In this document: positions 44,766-56,443 of the stretch, in pieces | Layout: every line of letters starts with the position of its first letter | Position numbering within the stretch: position 1 is the stretch's first letter | Origin: Saxidomus purpurata | Lineage: Eukaryota > Mollusca > Bivalvia > Venerida > Veneridae | Reading direction: 5' to 3' | Length of the DNA stretch: 64,000 nucleotides | Assembly (NCBI GenBank): GCA_022818135.1 | Contig: JAFMSR010000018.1 | Span: 39,257,234-39,321,233, forward strand | The notes under the pieces: model-generated | Told to the model about the DNA's origin: nothing | The model's input: the letters and a program-made list of their open reading frames with translations, nothing else | Databases searched by the model: none | Made by a program: the position numbers and the translations under genes

Positions 44766-45350
44766 ATGGCTTTACCAAATATTACTAATTCTTTGGATTT
44801 ACAAAAGGATCGAGAAAACGTGCCTTGTTTTCACATGATGGTTTCGTGTGAACCAAACTTTACTATATCAAACACAACTGACACAATTCCTATTGAGCGA
44901 CTTCCGGATTCAGACGTATTACCGGAAGAAATGCAATTTGGGATGCAGCATGTAGTTTCAATCATTGCCTACTCATGCTTCTTTGTTGTCGCAGCTGTGG
45001 GAAACCTTACAGTTTTTATCACATTATTTCGGAACAGACGTGACATGTCTAGGGTTAACATGTTTATCATGCATTTATCAATCGCCGACTTGATTGTAAC
45101 GTTCATTATGATGCCCCTGGAGATTATATGGAAAGCTACGGTTGAGTGGCTAGCGGGAGATGCAACATGTCGGATTCTAATGTTTTTTAGGGCATTTGGA
45201 TTATATCTGTCGTCGTTTGTACTGGTTGTCATAAGCCTAGATCGCTATTTCGCCATTCTTTATCCACTCAGCTTAAATGATTCCGACAAGAGAGGGAAGA
45301 TTATGCTAGGATTCGCGTGGCTGTTCAGCACAGTTGCCAGCATACCTCAG
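44766..45350 (+). CDS. GnRH/AKH/corazonin-type neuropeptide GPCR, first coding exon (TM1-TM4)
   Basis: 195 codons from ATG to a phase 0 donor (CCTCAG|GTAATC). The extracellular N-terminus has sequons at N5, N31 and N36. TM1 (~62-88) has GNL with N80, TM2 has LSIADL with D108, ECL1 has EW at 127-128, C135 begins TM3, and TM3 ends LDRY (D159, R160, Y161) before FAILYPLSLNDSDKRGK. TM4 carries W185 and the exon ends ..ASIPQ. The LSIADLIVTFIMMPLE, DRYFAILYPLSLND and SIPQ patterns point to the invertebrate GnRH/adipokinetic hormone/corazonin receptor group. An intron just after the TM4 ..PQ agrees with what I recall of vertebrate GnRHR. Such receptors bind amidated peptides and usually couple to Gq. 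TM5-TM7 are not in the window. The residues after the donor (VIHRLRV..) are intron. Confidence 0.85.
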
Positions 45351-45532
45351 GTAATCCATAGGTTACGAGTCATATTTCTGTATTGATGTACAAAAAATGT
45401 TGTCTGTTGTATACTTGAAGTACTTGGCTCAAAATACTTTGAAACAAATTCTCGTTTTTCTTTGTTTTTTAAGTCTTTCAAGTACACAATTTGAATCTGT
45501 AGCATAGATTTAGATCAGTAATTGTTTGTTAA
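45351..45532. other. Receptor intron 1, start
   Basis: Begins GTAATC; AT-rich, up to the MITE. Confidence 0.6.
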
Positions 45533-46374
45533 GGGGGGTCACTGCTGAAATTCAAAGAATGACCCGTTATGGACAATATTGCTAGTATTCTGGAAAAAAA
45601 GATAGGCAAGACTTAACTTTTTCGCAAATTAATATTTAGTGATACACTATCAGATCAAGGTGCTTAATGCAGAATTGATAGAATTTGGATTATAAACGTT
45701 TATGTATGTGGTGTATGTTTCAAATGGATCCTTTCAACTTTTTGAAAAATTAGAGATAGTGGTATTTCTATCATCATCTGAAAAATATTACGCCCTTTTA
45801 TACCACACCCACTTTACTAAAATTCATTTTTTCAATTTTTGATGAATGAATATTTCATGATAAAGGAGTAAACAAGCTTCTTCAGATATTTTGTCTGCAG
45901 TTTGATTAAAACCTTTGTTTTAGAATGAAACAAAAAAAAAAATGGGGTCAATGTGCATATAAGAAAGAAATCAATAAAAACGACAAAAGATGTGTTTTTA
46001 GATTTCGGCGAGCTTTGAATATGACGGCATATGTCGTGACAAAGAACTGTAAAAAAACTAGTTATTAATGAATTTTATACCTAACAATTCTCCGTATAAT
46101 ACAGTTTGAGTTATGTAAAATCGTAAAGGTTTTTGAGAAATTACTATTTTTGTACCCCTACCCCCATTTTTGGCATATGACAAAATTTTGAATTTAGTCA
46201 CCAAATGTGAGGTCAAAAATTTTTCTCAGAAATGTCAATTTTACGCTAAAATATTCCTATTGTGCCTAAGTTCACACTACCTAACGCTTTTTCCAGTTAA
46301 CTCATCATTTTTTAAATACAACAAATGTAAATTTCCGGAAGTGCACAAATCCAAAACCTCACCAGTGACCCCCC
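45533..46374. mobile_element. TTAA-flanked 842 bp MITE in receptor intron 1
   Basis: Perfect 12 bp terminal inverted repeats GGGGGGTCACTG / CAGTGACCCCCC, with weaker pairing further in, lie between TTAA at 45529-45532 and TTAA at 46375-46378. A TTAA duplication is characteristic of piggyBac-type (and Kolobok-type) elements. There is no transposase frame; the 97-codon frame from 46170 is MITE sequence running past its right end. Confidence 0.75.
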
Positions 46375-46378
46375 TTAA

Positions 46379-47300
46379 ATTTAATATGATTAATTACGTA
46401 AGGGATAATTTCATAAAAACCAATCCATTACTTACCAGTTTCCCACACAACTTTGCTCTATAACAACGTATTTTATTTCATTTAAGTCTCTTCCATCGAC
46501 ATTCATATAAATTACATTGTCATATACTTTAAAACATGCAAATGGTCATTCTACTTAAGACTTATTAGAGACTATTCTTCTAATCAATATTGCACAAAAT
46601 AACTTATCACAATGATATGTACGCATTATAAAACATGTAAAACCACTGTTAATCTTACAGATAAGATTTGTGCAAGACTATATGTGCCTATACAAGCTAA
46701 ATTTGTTAAAATCTGCCATAAAATAATTCTTAAAATTTGACCTAGAATTTACGTGCAATTGCTGAAGTTTAAAAAGATTTCTAAAACACCTAGTACCTCA
46801 CATCAGATGTGAAATACACTGATTAACAGTAATGCTACAATAGTCAGGTGCTGAGAAAACCAACCCTCAATGACAATATACTTTGTATCCAAAGTAGATC
46901 TGAATACGTTTAATGAAAAATGGCGTTATGGTATACCACATTCTTTCATTTAAAATATCAAAAAATATATAAAGTACCTTTGAACATTTCAAAATATTAA
47001 ATTTTTGTAGATAAATATCTGTCATTGAAGTTGGCCCTCTCACAATATGCCATGATGGCTAATATATTTAAACAATACAACACACTTTAGTGACAAATCT
47101 TGTAACAGCAGACATTAAGAGTTAACAACAAAATCCAAAAGTGGAAGTTTTGGTAGTGTTAAAGGTCTAACTAAACCCTGCTAGTCTAAAGAGCCGTAAA
47201 AGTAGCCTCTTCAAAGATGTTTGCTATCTATTTTTAGATTTGAACAGTGTTATTGTAATTTACATATGCACTTTAATTGTAATTGAGAAAAGCGAGCTTA
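46379..47300. other. AT-rich sequence, presumably receptor intron
   Basis: Nothing recognised. Confidence 0.4.
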
Positions 47301-47315
47301 TACCGTCGGTGTAAG

Positions 47316-47335
47316 GGGGGGGGGGGGGGGGGGGT

Positions 47336-47366
<31 letters not shown>

Positions 47367-47400
47367 CCCTCCTCCTTTTTTTTTTTTTTTTTTTTTTTTT

Positions 47401-47470
<70 letters not shown>

Positions 47471-47491
47471 TTTTTTTTTTAAAAAAAAAGG

Positions 47492-47564
<73 letters not shown>

Positions 47565-47580
47565 TTTTTTTTTTTTTTTA
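47316..47580. repeat. Homopolymer block (G, T, A runs)
   Basis: A G-run of about 19, then runs of T and A up to dozens of bases each with almost no other base, totalling ~265 bp. Frames of poly-Phe and poly-Lys across it are meaningless. It is probably a misassembled or mis-called homopolymer or low-complexity region. Confidence 0.85.
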
Positions 47581-47948
47581 TTTTTGGTACTTGGTACTGA
47601 AATAAATACAAAAAAATGTGCCATACGATAACAAAACACCTGAGGGAAATTACATCACGTTAAGGATTACAGAAATTGATCTGCGTTCAACTGATTTTTG
47701 TTTGCGCATTTACAGTTTACCTACGTCATTTATTTTAGGTGGTTGACTTATGAAATAATGTTCTTTCGGCCTTTGTTGTTTGGTCAGCTTTTGTTATTGC
47801 TCAATGAGAGGCGGCAAAAAGTGTCAATGATAGTCAGGTCGCTAAATCATTATTCTACTGCTATTGTCGAAAGGTTATTGCTAGCAGTTTTTATGCGAAT
47901 TATTTTAAAAGCAGATGTTAAAGAAACGTGGGCATAAAAGTAATATAC
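47581..47948. other. AT-rich sequence
   Basis: Nothing recognised. Confidence 0.4.
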
Positions 47949-48107
47949 CAAACGAGTGGTGTAGAGGTAAGGTGTCTGCTGCTCATTGTGCGTTCGAGTC
48001 CCACTGGGTTCACGACCGTACCACCTTAAATGACTCCAGTACTGGTGTTTTTTTTCAGGAAGCATACTCGAGAGTAACTTGATAAGTTTTAAGCTTTCTT
48101 CACATCG
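47949..48107 (+). repeat. tRNA-derived SINE M, copy 2
   Basis: ACGAGTGGTGTAGAGGTAAG, then GCGTTCGAGTCCCACTGGGT, GACCGTACCACC, ACTCGAGAGTAACTTG and AAGCTTTCTTCACA match 41925-42093 throughout. Confidence 0.85.
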
Positions 48108-48122
48108 AGATAAAATGAATTA

Positions 48123-48422
48123 TTGCAAACATATAAAACAAACAAAAGTCAAATAATTAGAAAAGCACTATTACTAGCATCAACACACTGGCAACACAAA
48201 AGAGAAACAGCAACCGATAATACACTTATTTATATTCAGAAAAATGATAATAGATGTGTTAAAACAAAGCACTTGTATTGGAAAAAAAGAGAAAAAGAAT
48301 TGCCAGATTGGTTACACAACAGAATTCAAATGGGCACAGAGTTATTGATACAACATGGACAACTACAACAAGGATTGTGTTGTACTATACCATTATTCTA
48401 TTCAGTTCTAGTCAATACTTAA
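48123..48422 (+). other. Unassigned 99-codon open frame
   Basis: The composition is charged and balanced (KHLYWKKREKELPDWLHNRI) rather than the usual Tyr/Ile/Asn noise. There are no splice signals, start context or recognisable domain, and it begins directly after a SINE. It could be the remnant of a mobile-element protein. Confidence 0.2.
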
Positions 48423-50805
48423 TATGAGAAAATAAAATGGCGAAGTGAAAGTTACCATGAGCTGAAAAAGGCGATATACATTTTTTTCACATAAACGTGC
48501 ATAAATGTACTAAAACTGTATAGTCTTCAAATGTCCAAAACGGGGAAAGTATAAAGTCATTCACTTGCACTTTTGTTTGACTTCATGTCGACAAATAACT
48601 ACAAATCAAACTTTATATAGTATACTACAACACAAGTGAAACGAGTTCTGAATAAGATAAAAGTAATTAGAATCTGCAAACATGTTTGTCTGTTTGTCGG
48701 AGGAATAAACGTTTTGTAAGCAATTCTTATTCTGAACTGTTTATGTTAAAAAACCGAACTCTTACAGCAGTACAAAGGACTGTATGACTACAAATGTATT
48801 ACGTGTTCCATGTCTCAAAACGGGCTACCAGATTCTTGCAATTTGATCATGTGTATATATGTATGTGCGAAACTGACAATAGTAATTTTCATACATTGAC
48901 GTCATTCGCAGATATATATAGGTCACAAGGGTAATAATCAGATATGTCGTAAATTGACCTAACCTAAACGGTCTGTTTTTTTCAGTAAATAATGTTATCT
49001 ATTTTATATTCAAGTCTTAAACAAGTATACACATGATAATAAACTGAAACTGAAAATAAAGCAAAACAGTGTTTGCTATTGTTTAATTATAATTAAGAGA
49101 AAAAAAATATGTAGAAATAGGTACTAGAATAAAATGACTCGGATGCATCAATGCTATTTGATTATGACAACAATCATAAAATTAAACTTTACCTGTAAGG
49201 TGGGTTATATTTTGAAAGACCAAAATACTTTCTTGACAGAACAGTAATGTTTTCAAATACTAAATTCTGTGAAAATTCTTTCCCCTGAATATCCTCATAT
49301 AATTTTCTTAATTTACCTGAGAATATGCACTCTGCCAGACCAATGTTTAACTATTTTCATATTCAGTCTAAAAGTTTAGCCTGGAGCCATTCCTGATACC
49401 CATGACACACTATGTTACAACATTAATGCAGGTTTTAAACAGTTTAAAATTTACTGAACATTTTTATAAATTGCCACATGATTTCGCAACAGTTTTCATC
49501 AATATTGTCTGAGTAGACATAAATTCGAGCTTTGTCATATATAACAAATAAAACTACAGTTAATATGGTGTCGTGTCTATGTCGTTCACAAGATCGTAGA
49601 CAGGTTAATTATACATCTGTATTTATTCACTCTTTAACAGTGGTAGACGGCGTCTATGCCATTCATCCTTATAATGTATCTACTCATAATTAAAGGTCCA
49701 ATACTAAAGAAAGCGAAAATTCAAATATACTTTAAAAAACACAGAAATCAGTTATTTTTAATAAAAAATGAAAGTTGGTATGTAGAAATTCTAAATAAAC
49801 CACAGTACATGTACACTTATTTTTCTATGCATTATGAAGAAAGTTAAAAAGACCTGGGTGGTCATTTTGTCGAATCACTGAGATTTCAACATAATACACA
49901 TACTTTTCTTCGTGTTCCAAACACTTTCTGTAAATTTTAAACTGACAATCTTCATTATTTAGTGTCTTGCATAAGGTAATGTAATTGCCATTGAAATAAC
50001 TGTCACTTTTCGCTTAGTAGTGGACCTTTAAAATCTTAACATCGAAATGATCTGATCTTGGTACTAACCAATTGTTGTTAAAAATATATATATTAATTAC
50101 AGACAGTGATTTTGAATTTTGCTATCATTTCCGATGATTTTGAACTTCTCGATGTCAATTATTCAAACTATGATCAATATCCCGACCATTAAAATATGTT
50201 CTTCTATAGTCCTTTCCTGTTGATTGCTATGTATTGCTTGTTCACACGTTATTAATAAAATGTATGTCTAATCGGTATAAGTCAAAACAATGAGTTAAGT
50301 TCTACTGACAGCAAACGGGAGCCCAATCAAAAATGATTCAAAACAGTGAGGTTTACGGCACTGCATATCGTTAAACAGTCTTACGAAAACAAAACCATTC
50401 ACAATGGCATATACAGTAGACACACCTGTGAGTAAAGACCACCTACAAACAAAACCACATTTGTAGCTTCCTAACAGTGGTCTTTGTTCACAGATTTGAC
50501 TAGTTTTACTGTGTAGATAGCTACTTGTGTACTGAAGTACTATTGTCTCTTATAAGTGTTATTCATAATGGCTATAATCAATTAGATGTTTATACCATTC
50601 TCAAGTAAAATTGTAACAGACCTAGCATAGAGGTCATATTACATTAAGATTGAATCAAGAATAAAGTTAACTAAGTGAACTCTGGTGATAGCACAACAGT
50701 GTTGTTAAAGTTGATCAACATATGTAAATAATATAAAAAGACCACACCGTGTATTTATGATGTATTCAATATCTACTGAAGGTTTATATGACACCAGATT
50801 TGAAA
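48423..50805. other. AT-rich sequence, no supported gene
   Basis: Nothing recognised beyond short frames. Confidence 0.4.
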
Positions 50806-50945
50806 ATGGTCACATATGTGATCAAAGCGCCGTGAGCGCTGAAGGCCTGGAGCCTATAGGTTAACTCCGCGAAAAACAACTTTTGACCTACGTGCTTTGC
50901 GCAGAACCTTACCTAAAGCGCGGGTCGGAATGTGCAGAGGACGAA
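50806..50945. other. GC-rich island of unknown nature
   Basis: ~50% G+C with AGCGCCGTGAGCGCT, GGCCTGGAGCC and TAAAGCGCGGGTC. On the minus strand a frame reads RPLHIPTRALGKVLRKARR and contains a donor-like TTTAG|GTAAGG. It is either an old exon or a repeat fragment. Confidence 0.3.
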
Positions 50946-51481
50946 ATTCAATATATGACACAATGAATGATTCACAAATATATGGGAGGCAGGGAAGTTT
51001 GTTTTATGATAAAACGTACGTTAAATGAAAAATAATCACATAGTCAACATTATAAATTGTTTAAGCCAATAAAAATAATTCGAGCGAAATAACTTCAAGC
51101 GATATGATCTGATGATGTGGATCGAAAATTATTGTGTACCAAGGACAAGACCTTGAAACAGAAATAAACAAAGCAATACCAGCAATGAAATATAAATACA
51201 GTACTGTACAATGTGTATAACAGAGAAAACCAAAAATGATTCTGGGTTACCTTGTAGTTGTAATCGGTGAAACCGTTCACAGGGCCTTGACATGCAGCGT
51301 CCTCGATAAATGGCGGGTGATTTTGATCACGTGAGTTTCTTCTCGGGATGTACGTAAAGTATATCTTTTTTTAGAGAAATTTATTTTTAGGTAAATATAT
51401 ATGTAATCGTTCGTAAATAACAAAGTTGTCAATGAAATAACATCGGAAATTTGAAAATCAAACTACAAACTTTTATATCGA
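50946..51481. other. AT-rich sequence
   Basis: Nothing recognised. Confidence 0.4.
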
Positions 51482-51530
51482 GCTCCGTACGTTTCCGTAA
51501 ATTTCCGTAAATATCCGTACTTTTCCGTGA
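51482..51530. repeat. ~11 bp tandem repeat
   Basis: Four diverged TTTCCGTAAAT / TTTCCGTACTT units. Confidence 0.8.
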
Positions 51531-52122
51531 TATGCATATGATTATCTTCCGTAATCAGCTAAGAGCGCATTAATTTCTAAAACAGAAAAAATGTAATGCA
51601 GCCTGTAAGCTATATACCTTCCGCAATCGTTTGAAGTTGTATGTACTCTTTTTATTTGTAATATGTTCTTATCATATGCGACATTCAAACAGAAGGTTGA
51701 TCTGGTCTGTCTTGCACTACTTCCGCACAGCGCATGTTTACAGTTGTTATTCGCACATTGCACAGTTAAATTTCTTGCAGCGCTTGAAATGTGGTATGCT
51801 AACTCAGGCCTAGGGGACTCCAACTCCAGTGTGAAATCACTTTACCCCATATGTAAAACCTTTCGACAAAATGTGCAAAACATTTGTAAAGTTTTTGCAT
51901 ATAGGGTAAAACTACACGTACATGTAGTTCACATTCTAACACGACAGTCTGCGTATTCTGATAAACATAGAGTAAAAATCTGTATACTATTTGACAATGA
52001 AATACAGCTTGTTTCTCTAAGGACGAAATACTGTAAATGACGTAACGACGTGAACGCGTTTAATAAAATTTGGGATAGTTTTTAAAGAAAATGACGTGTT
52101 AGAATCGAAATAATAAATATGT
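51531..52122. other. AT-rich sequence with inverted TTTACCC motifs
   Basis: TTTACCCCATATGTAAAA at 51841 faces GCATATAGGGTAAA at ~51898 and TTTACATATTGGGTAAA at ~52319. This may mark a larger palindromic element that includes the MITE at 52123. The 125-codon frame over part of this has no support. Confidence 0.4.
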
Positions 52123-52260
52123 CCCTTTATTTTATCGTTGGATCAAATACAGTTGGTCGTTCGGATGCGAAAAATTCAATTACTCGTGCTGCACATTCCT
52201 GATTTATTTACTATGCATCCGAACTCATGACTGTATTTTATTCAACGATTAAATACAGGG
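52123..52260. mobile_element. Hairpin MITE L, copy 3
   Basis: CCCTTTATTTTATCGTTG and AAATACAGT..TCGGATGCG face GCATCCGAACTCATGACTGT and TTCAACGATTAAATACAGGG. Longest and best-paired of the three family members. Confidence 0.8.
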
Positions 52261-52339
52261 AGACAGTTATTATTACCTCATTTAAGTCAGGTTTAGAGCT
52301 TCACATTTAAAGAAAGCTTTTACATATTGGGTAAAACTA

Positions 52340-52505
52340 TAATTTGTTTGTGACCATTTTCAATTTCGTGGCTATTTTCACATTTGTGGCCATTTTCTTC
52401 TTTGTGACCATTTTCACCTGTGACCATTATCACATTTTGTGACCATGTTCACATTTATGGCCATTTTTATATTTTTGTGTGTGTGGCTATTTTCACATTT
52501 CGGGG
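52340..52505. repeat. ~19 bp minisatellite
   Basis: About eight diverged units of GTG(A/G)CCATTTTCACATTT. Frames here are repeat-derived. Confidence 0.85.
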
Positions 52506-53203
52506 TTTTACAAAGCTATTCTTATCATGAAGTGTCCTTAATATGCTGGCTTAACATAATCATAAGTAGAAGTAAAGTCACTATTTTTAAGGAATCCGTT
52601 TACCCTATATACCTACCTGAAAAAGTATGTCTCTTAGTAATGATTACCACAAGATTAATGTGTTCTGTTTATTTGCTGAGCATACATAACCCTCATCCAC
52701 CAGTATACAACCCGCATTTCGGAAAAATCTAAATCTTATTTGATGTCAAGTTTCCACGTCGCAGTGTCAAATCTTGAACGCCTTTGAAAGAATGCTCTTT
52801 AAGGATGGACGAATTTCTTTTAATTCGTGTAAATAAGTAGAATTATTAAGTTGACTGTTTACTTTTTGTAACAATCTGAAACTCTCCTACGCATGTGTTT
52901 GGGCGACATTTGTCATTCTCGTCACGACAACTACATGTATTACCTTTCTAATGGTAGCTGGTCTAACATCAATTGCCAACTATTTTAGAATGTTTTTCTG
53001 TGACGCTACATTATTTCCATTAATAAAATATCACTCTACAATAAAATGCAAATAAATATCCATTTATGTATCTTACGTGTTGGGAAATCATAGGTTTCAT
53101 TACCATGGGTCAAGTTTGTGTACATGTTTTTTGTAAAAAGATGTTTGTCCTCTTTGATTGCCTTATTCGTGCTTTGTTCTTTTTGTAAATTCTTTTCATG
53201 CAG
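52506..53203. other. AT-rich sequence
   Basis: Nothing recognised. Confidence 0.4.
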
Positions 53204-53307
53204 AACCAACCGTAATTACTTGTGGCGAAATAGTTGGCAAGATGAACTGAATTTACAAGAAAGTTGTGAAAAACATCATTTGGGAAAACTCATACTTCAA
53301 ATCTAAT
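53204..53307 (+). CDS. Weak candidate terminal exon
   Basis: An acceptor-like TTCTTTTCATGCAG is followed by a frame reading NYLWRNSWQDELNLQESCEK to a TAA. Composition is somewhat protein-like but the segment is AT-rich and has no partner exon; probably chance. Confidence 0.15.
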
Positions 53308-54417
53308 TATCTTAAAATTTTAATGCGATTTAAAGACAAACTTAGTATGAATTCAAACTCATACTTATATAAATGAATGAAGCTTTTCTAAAAAAATAAG
53401 ATTAAATGACTGCTTTTTATTCAGGAAGTTGTTACAGATATGTCATTTACAGAACATGTCAAAACGGAAATCAGGATGGTAATTATCATATGGTGTTTGC
53501 AAACAGAACTTTATTTTCATCTGTTTAAAAAAACAACAAAAAACGTTTGACAGAGAAAACTATTTAAATGATAGACAGATATACATACATTTCAAAAAGC
53601 ACTTTGTATTACCTGTAAAAGTCAACAAATAAAATCTGAAACTGAGAAGAGCGTGATAGCTCTAGACCACTTATTCGCCCAGAATATTCCGCGATATGCG
53701 CTAAAGAACTAACGTTTTATGCTATTAGAATTCGAAGCGTTGCAAAGTCTAATAAAAAAACACGTTGATTTATCTTGACAGATGTCTTCATTTACCAGAG
53801 TGATATAAATTTTTCTTTTTACACAAAATTAGACCACACATGGAAGAAATGCGAACCATTTTCCTGGAAACATGGTTTTAGCATAAGTAACACATGGTGT
53901 TAGATTTGTGTTACTGATATAACTCCTGCTTCAGCGTATCCAGTAACACGCGCATAATAAGATAGCCGTAGGGATGTTTGTGCTAGCATCGAATAAAAAA
54001 GATTGTATTAAACATTTCGGAAGTATTTTCTATTTTCTTTGCAAGTACCTTTAAGAAACCATTCAGATTTTTTTTTAATTTAACAAACTAACTAAGGATG
54101 ACTTGCCTCCGTTTAGCAAAAAAAGTAAGTGTTTTGTAGAGACTTTTATAATTTCATAAACAGTCATCAACTTAAACAGATAATCTGATATACATATATG
54201 CGTAACGTAGGTTTTCATATATACTGAAAAGTGAAAAGATATAATGAACTGTTGGCAATTCGTATGTGTATTACGTAATGATAGAAATCTGTATTGGCTT
54301 TCAGTATGCGTGTAACATGTATCATTTATAGATTGAACAGAAGTGATCCATGAACAGGGACTGCCGAGACAATGTTCAATTGATGAAAGAATAAATTGTA
54401 TAATCTAGAAGTGTTTA
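53308..54417. other. AT-rich sequence
   Basis: Nothing recognised. Confidence 0.4.
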
Positions 54418-54523
54418 GAAGGACTCGGAATGCTCCCTGAGAGCAATGAACACGCCAGCGGAGAGTATCCAGATGGCATGACCGCAGATCATCTCGTCCC
54501 GTCTATTTCAAATTTTCATATCG
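54418..54523. other. GC-rich island open on both strands
   Basis: ~50% G+C. The minus frame reads RDEMICGHAIWILSAGVF then IALREHSESF and a stop, after an acceptor-like GAAATAG. The plus frame reads MLPESNEHASGEYPDGMT and continues ~50 codons. One of them may be an old exon; I cannot choose. Confidence 0.3.
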
Positions 54524-54539
54524 CAAACACTGGTTTATT

Positions 54540-54860
54540 GTGCCTTGGACATATTGCAGAGATGCTGGTGTCATAGGTCTATGACATATGAATAGATACT
54601 GGTTTGATCGAAATTATGACATATTGTGTAGTTGTTGATGTTTCTGGTGCCATATTATTAGCCGGTTTCAATGATTTTTAACGAAGATACTGATATATCG
54701 CCGAGGTGCTTGTTTTAATTAGCCAGTGACAAATTGCGAAGGTGCTAGCGACATTAGCTCGTAACATAATGCGGATACATGAGCACTAGTTTCATTTATC
54801 TGCGACATATTTCAGCATTGTGTTACGATGTCACAAAAGTCGCAAAAAATAATTAGCTAG
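54540..54860. repeat. Degenerate ~70 bp tandem repeat
   Basis: Recurring GACATAT(T/A)..G(C/A)(G/A)GAGGTGCT-like boxes and (C/T)ATTAGC(C/T)(A/G)GT boxes; strongly diverged. Confidence 0.45.
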
Positions 54861-56018
54861 TTATTTGTAAAGTTTTAGTAATATCACACGATATTGGGTT
54901 ACGGGTTGGAAAACTGAAAGGCGCCCAGCGTTCTTTCATGCTCAAAAACGCAGCGATCGAACCCATTGAAATACCGACGTCACTGCAGTCTTAATGGTCA
55001 GTCATCAACTCAAAATACTACCAATTTTCATCAATTTAATCTTTAGTTTTAACACGCATCCCTAGTAGATGGCTAGGAGTTTTGCAATATTTAATTACTA
55101 CAATCAAGTCTGCTTCTTGTGGCACAAGTGGCATGTCAATATTTGGTTTTAATACGTCAATGGTATTTTACCTACTTGCCTAAAACTGTATAATACACAA
55201 TGTAATACATGAAGAAATGGGATTTCAACTTAACGTCACTGTCAGTGTCTATTACGTTGTTACGGCACTATCTACACGTGTAAGAGCACGAAACTGATAT
55301 TTGCAAATGCACAGTTTAACTTGAATGGTTGTGTTATATTTCTTGTCGTAGAATCGTCCTGTTACGTCATTCCAAAAGGAACTCAACTGCAAATAAATCG
55401 TGCTGTATTAAAATAAACGTTAAAATTTTACGGATTTTTCAGACCAAAGTAAGAGGATGACATTTTATCAACTTGATGCCTTTCGCGAATTAATTCAATT
55501 TAAGAGATATAAGAATCTAGTTTGAAACTGATATAACTTAATTAGGTTGAAGGAACGTGACTTAATGGGAATAGTCGAAGTTCGTTCAATGACAAATAAT
55601 CAAAATTAATTAAACTTGCTAGAAGTAGAGTATTCCTATCGGGAAATGATTGTCAACTATTTTATTAACAATGAAATACTTATTTGCTTTTATACGAGTT
55701 ACCACTGTTTTACTGTCCGTGACTAGAGAATGTTATTTTTTCTACATTTTACAATGACTTGCTTTCATTGGCATGGTCTGAAACCTTTTGTGTGTAAGAT
55801 AAAAAATGAAATTCTCTAAGTGGCCTGGAGTCTAAAATTGTTCACTGAAAAAGATACAAAACGGAAAATGTTTGATTAATGTTTATTTTACGGAGAAAAT
55901 AATTTAATTTGCCAAAAACAAATAACTGCAATAACATCCCCCACACAGTTAAATCCATATATTCAGAACTTGATAAATGTTGGATAGAGTATCTGTGGGC
56001 TTTGCCTTAATGTCATGT
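54861..56018. other. AT-rich sequence
   Basis: Nothing recognised. Confidence 0.4.
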
Positions 56019-56443
56019 TTATTTAAAGTGGAATTATGCGCTTTTTTTTCAAGTAAAAATCCAGCTGAAAAAAATGTGTGTAAAAAAGGGTAGACGAAAT
56101 AATAGCTTTTAACCCAATACACCAAACTCTTCTTGCTACTAGTACGAAATAATAACTTTCCAAATATTACTTTTCCTATTTTGACTGGGGTAGTATTTAA
56201 AAAAAACTGCATGCAGGAGTTGCTTCCGTTCCACTGCCGAAATTTCTACCAACAACAACAACACAAGGGAGATCACTGAGAAGAAAGGAACTATTATTTC
56301 ATTAGTCCGATTTTTTTTATTTCTAAAGCAGCAACTTCAAATACTAATGCGGCATAATCATTATCTTAACACATTTAAATGCACAGGAACCGAAAATTGC
56401 TTTTATAAAACTGTCACCAACAATACACTATGTGCAGTAAGAT
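56019..56443. repeat. Repeat K, near-complete copy 1
   Basis: Aligns along its whole length with 61067-61486: GGAATTATGCGC, TTTCAAGTAAAAATCCAGCT, CCAATACACCAAACTCTTC, TATTTTGACTGGGG, AACTGCATGCAGGAGTTGC, CAACAACAACA, AATGCGGCATAATCATTA and TAAAACTGTCACCAA. No long frame or terminal repeat was found. Partial copies lie at 25686 and 28158. Confidence 0.9.

Noticed and set aside
47283..47639. Poly-Phe and poly-Lys frames
   Set aside because: Homopolymer runs, probably an artefact.
48123..48422. Gag-like or transposase-like protein
   Set aside because: Charged composition only; no zinc knuckle, catalytic motif or neighbouring pol sequence.
51663..52040. 125-codon plus-strand frame
   Set aside because: No domain or splice structure, overlapping frames on both strands and inverted TTTACCC motifs inside; likely chance.
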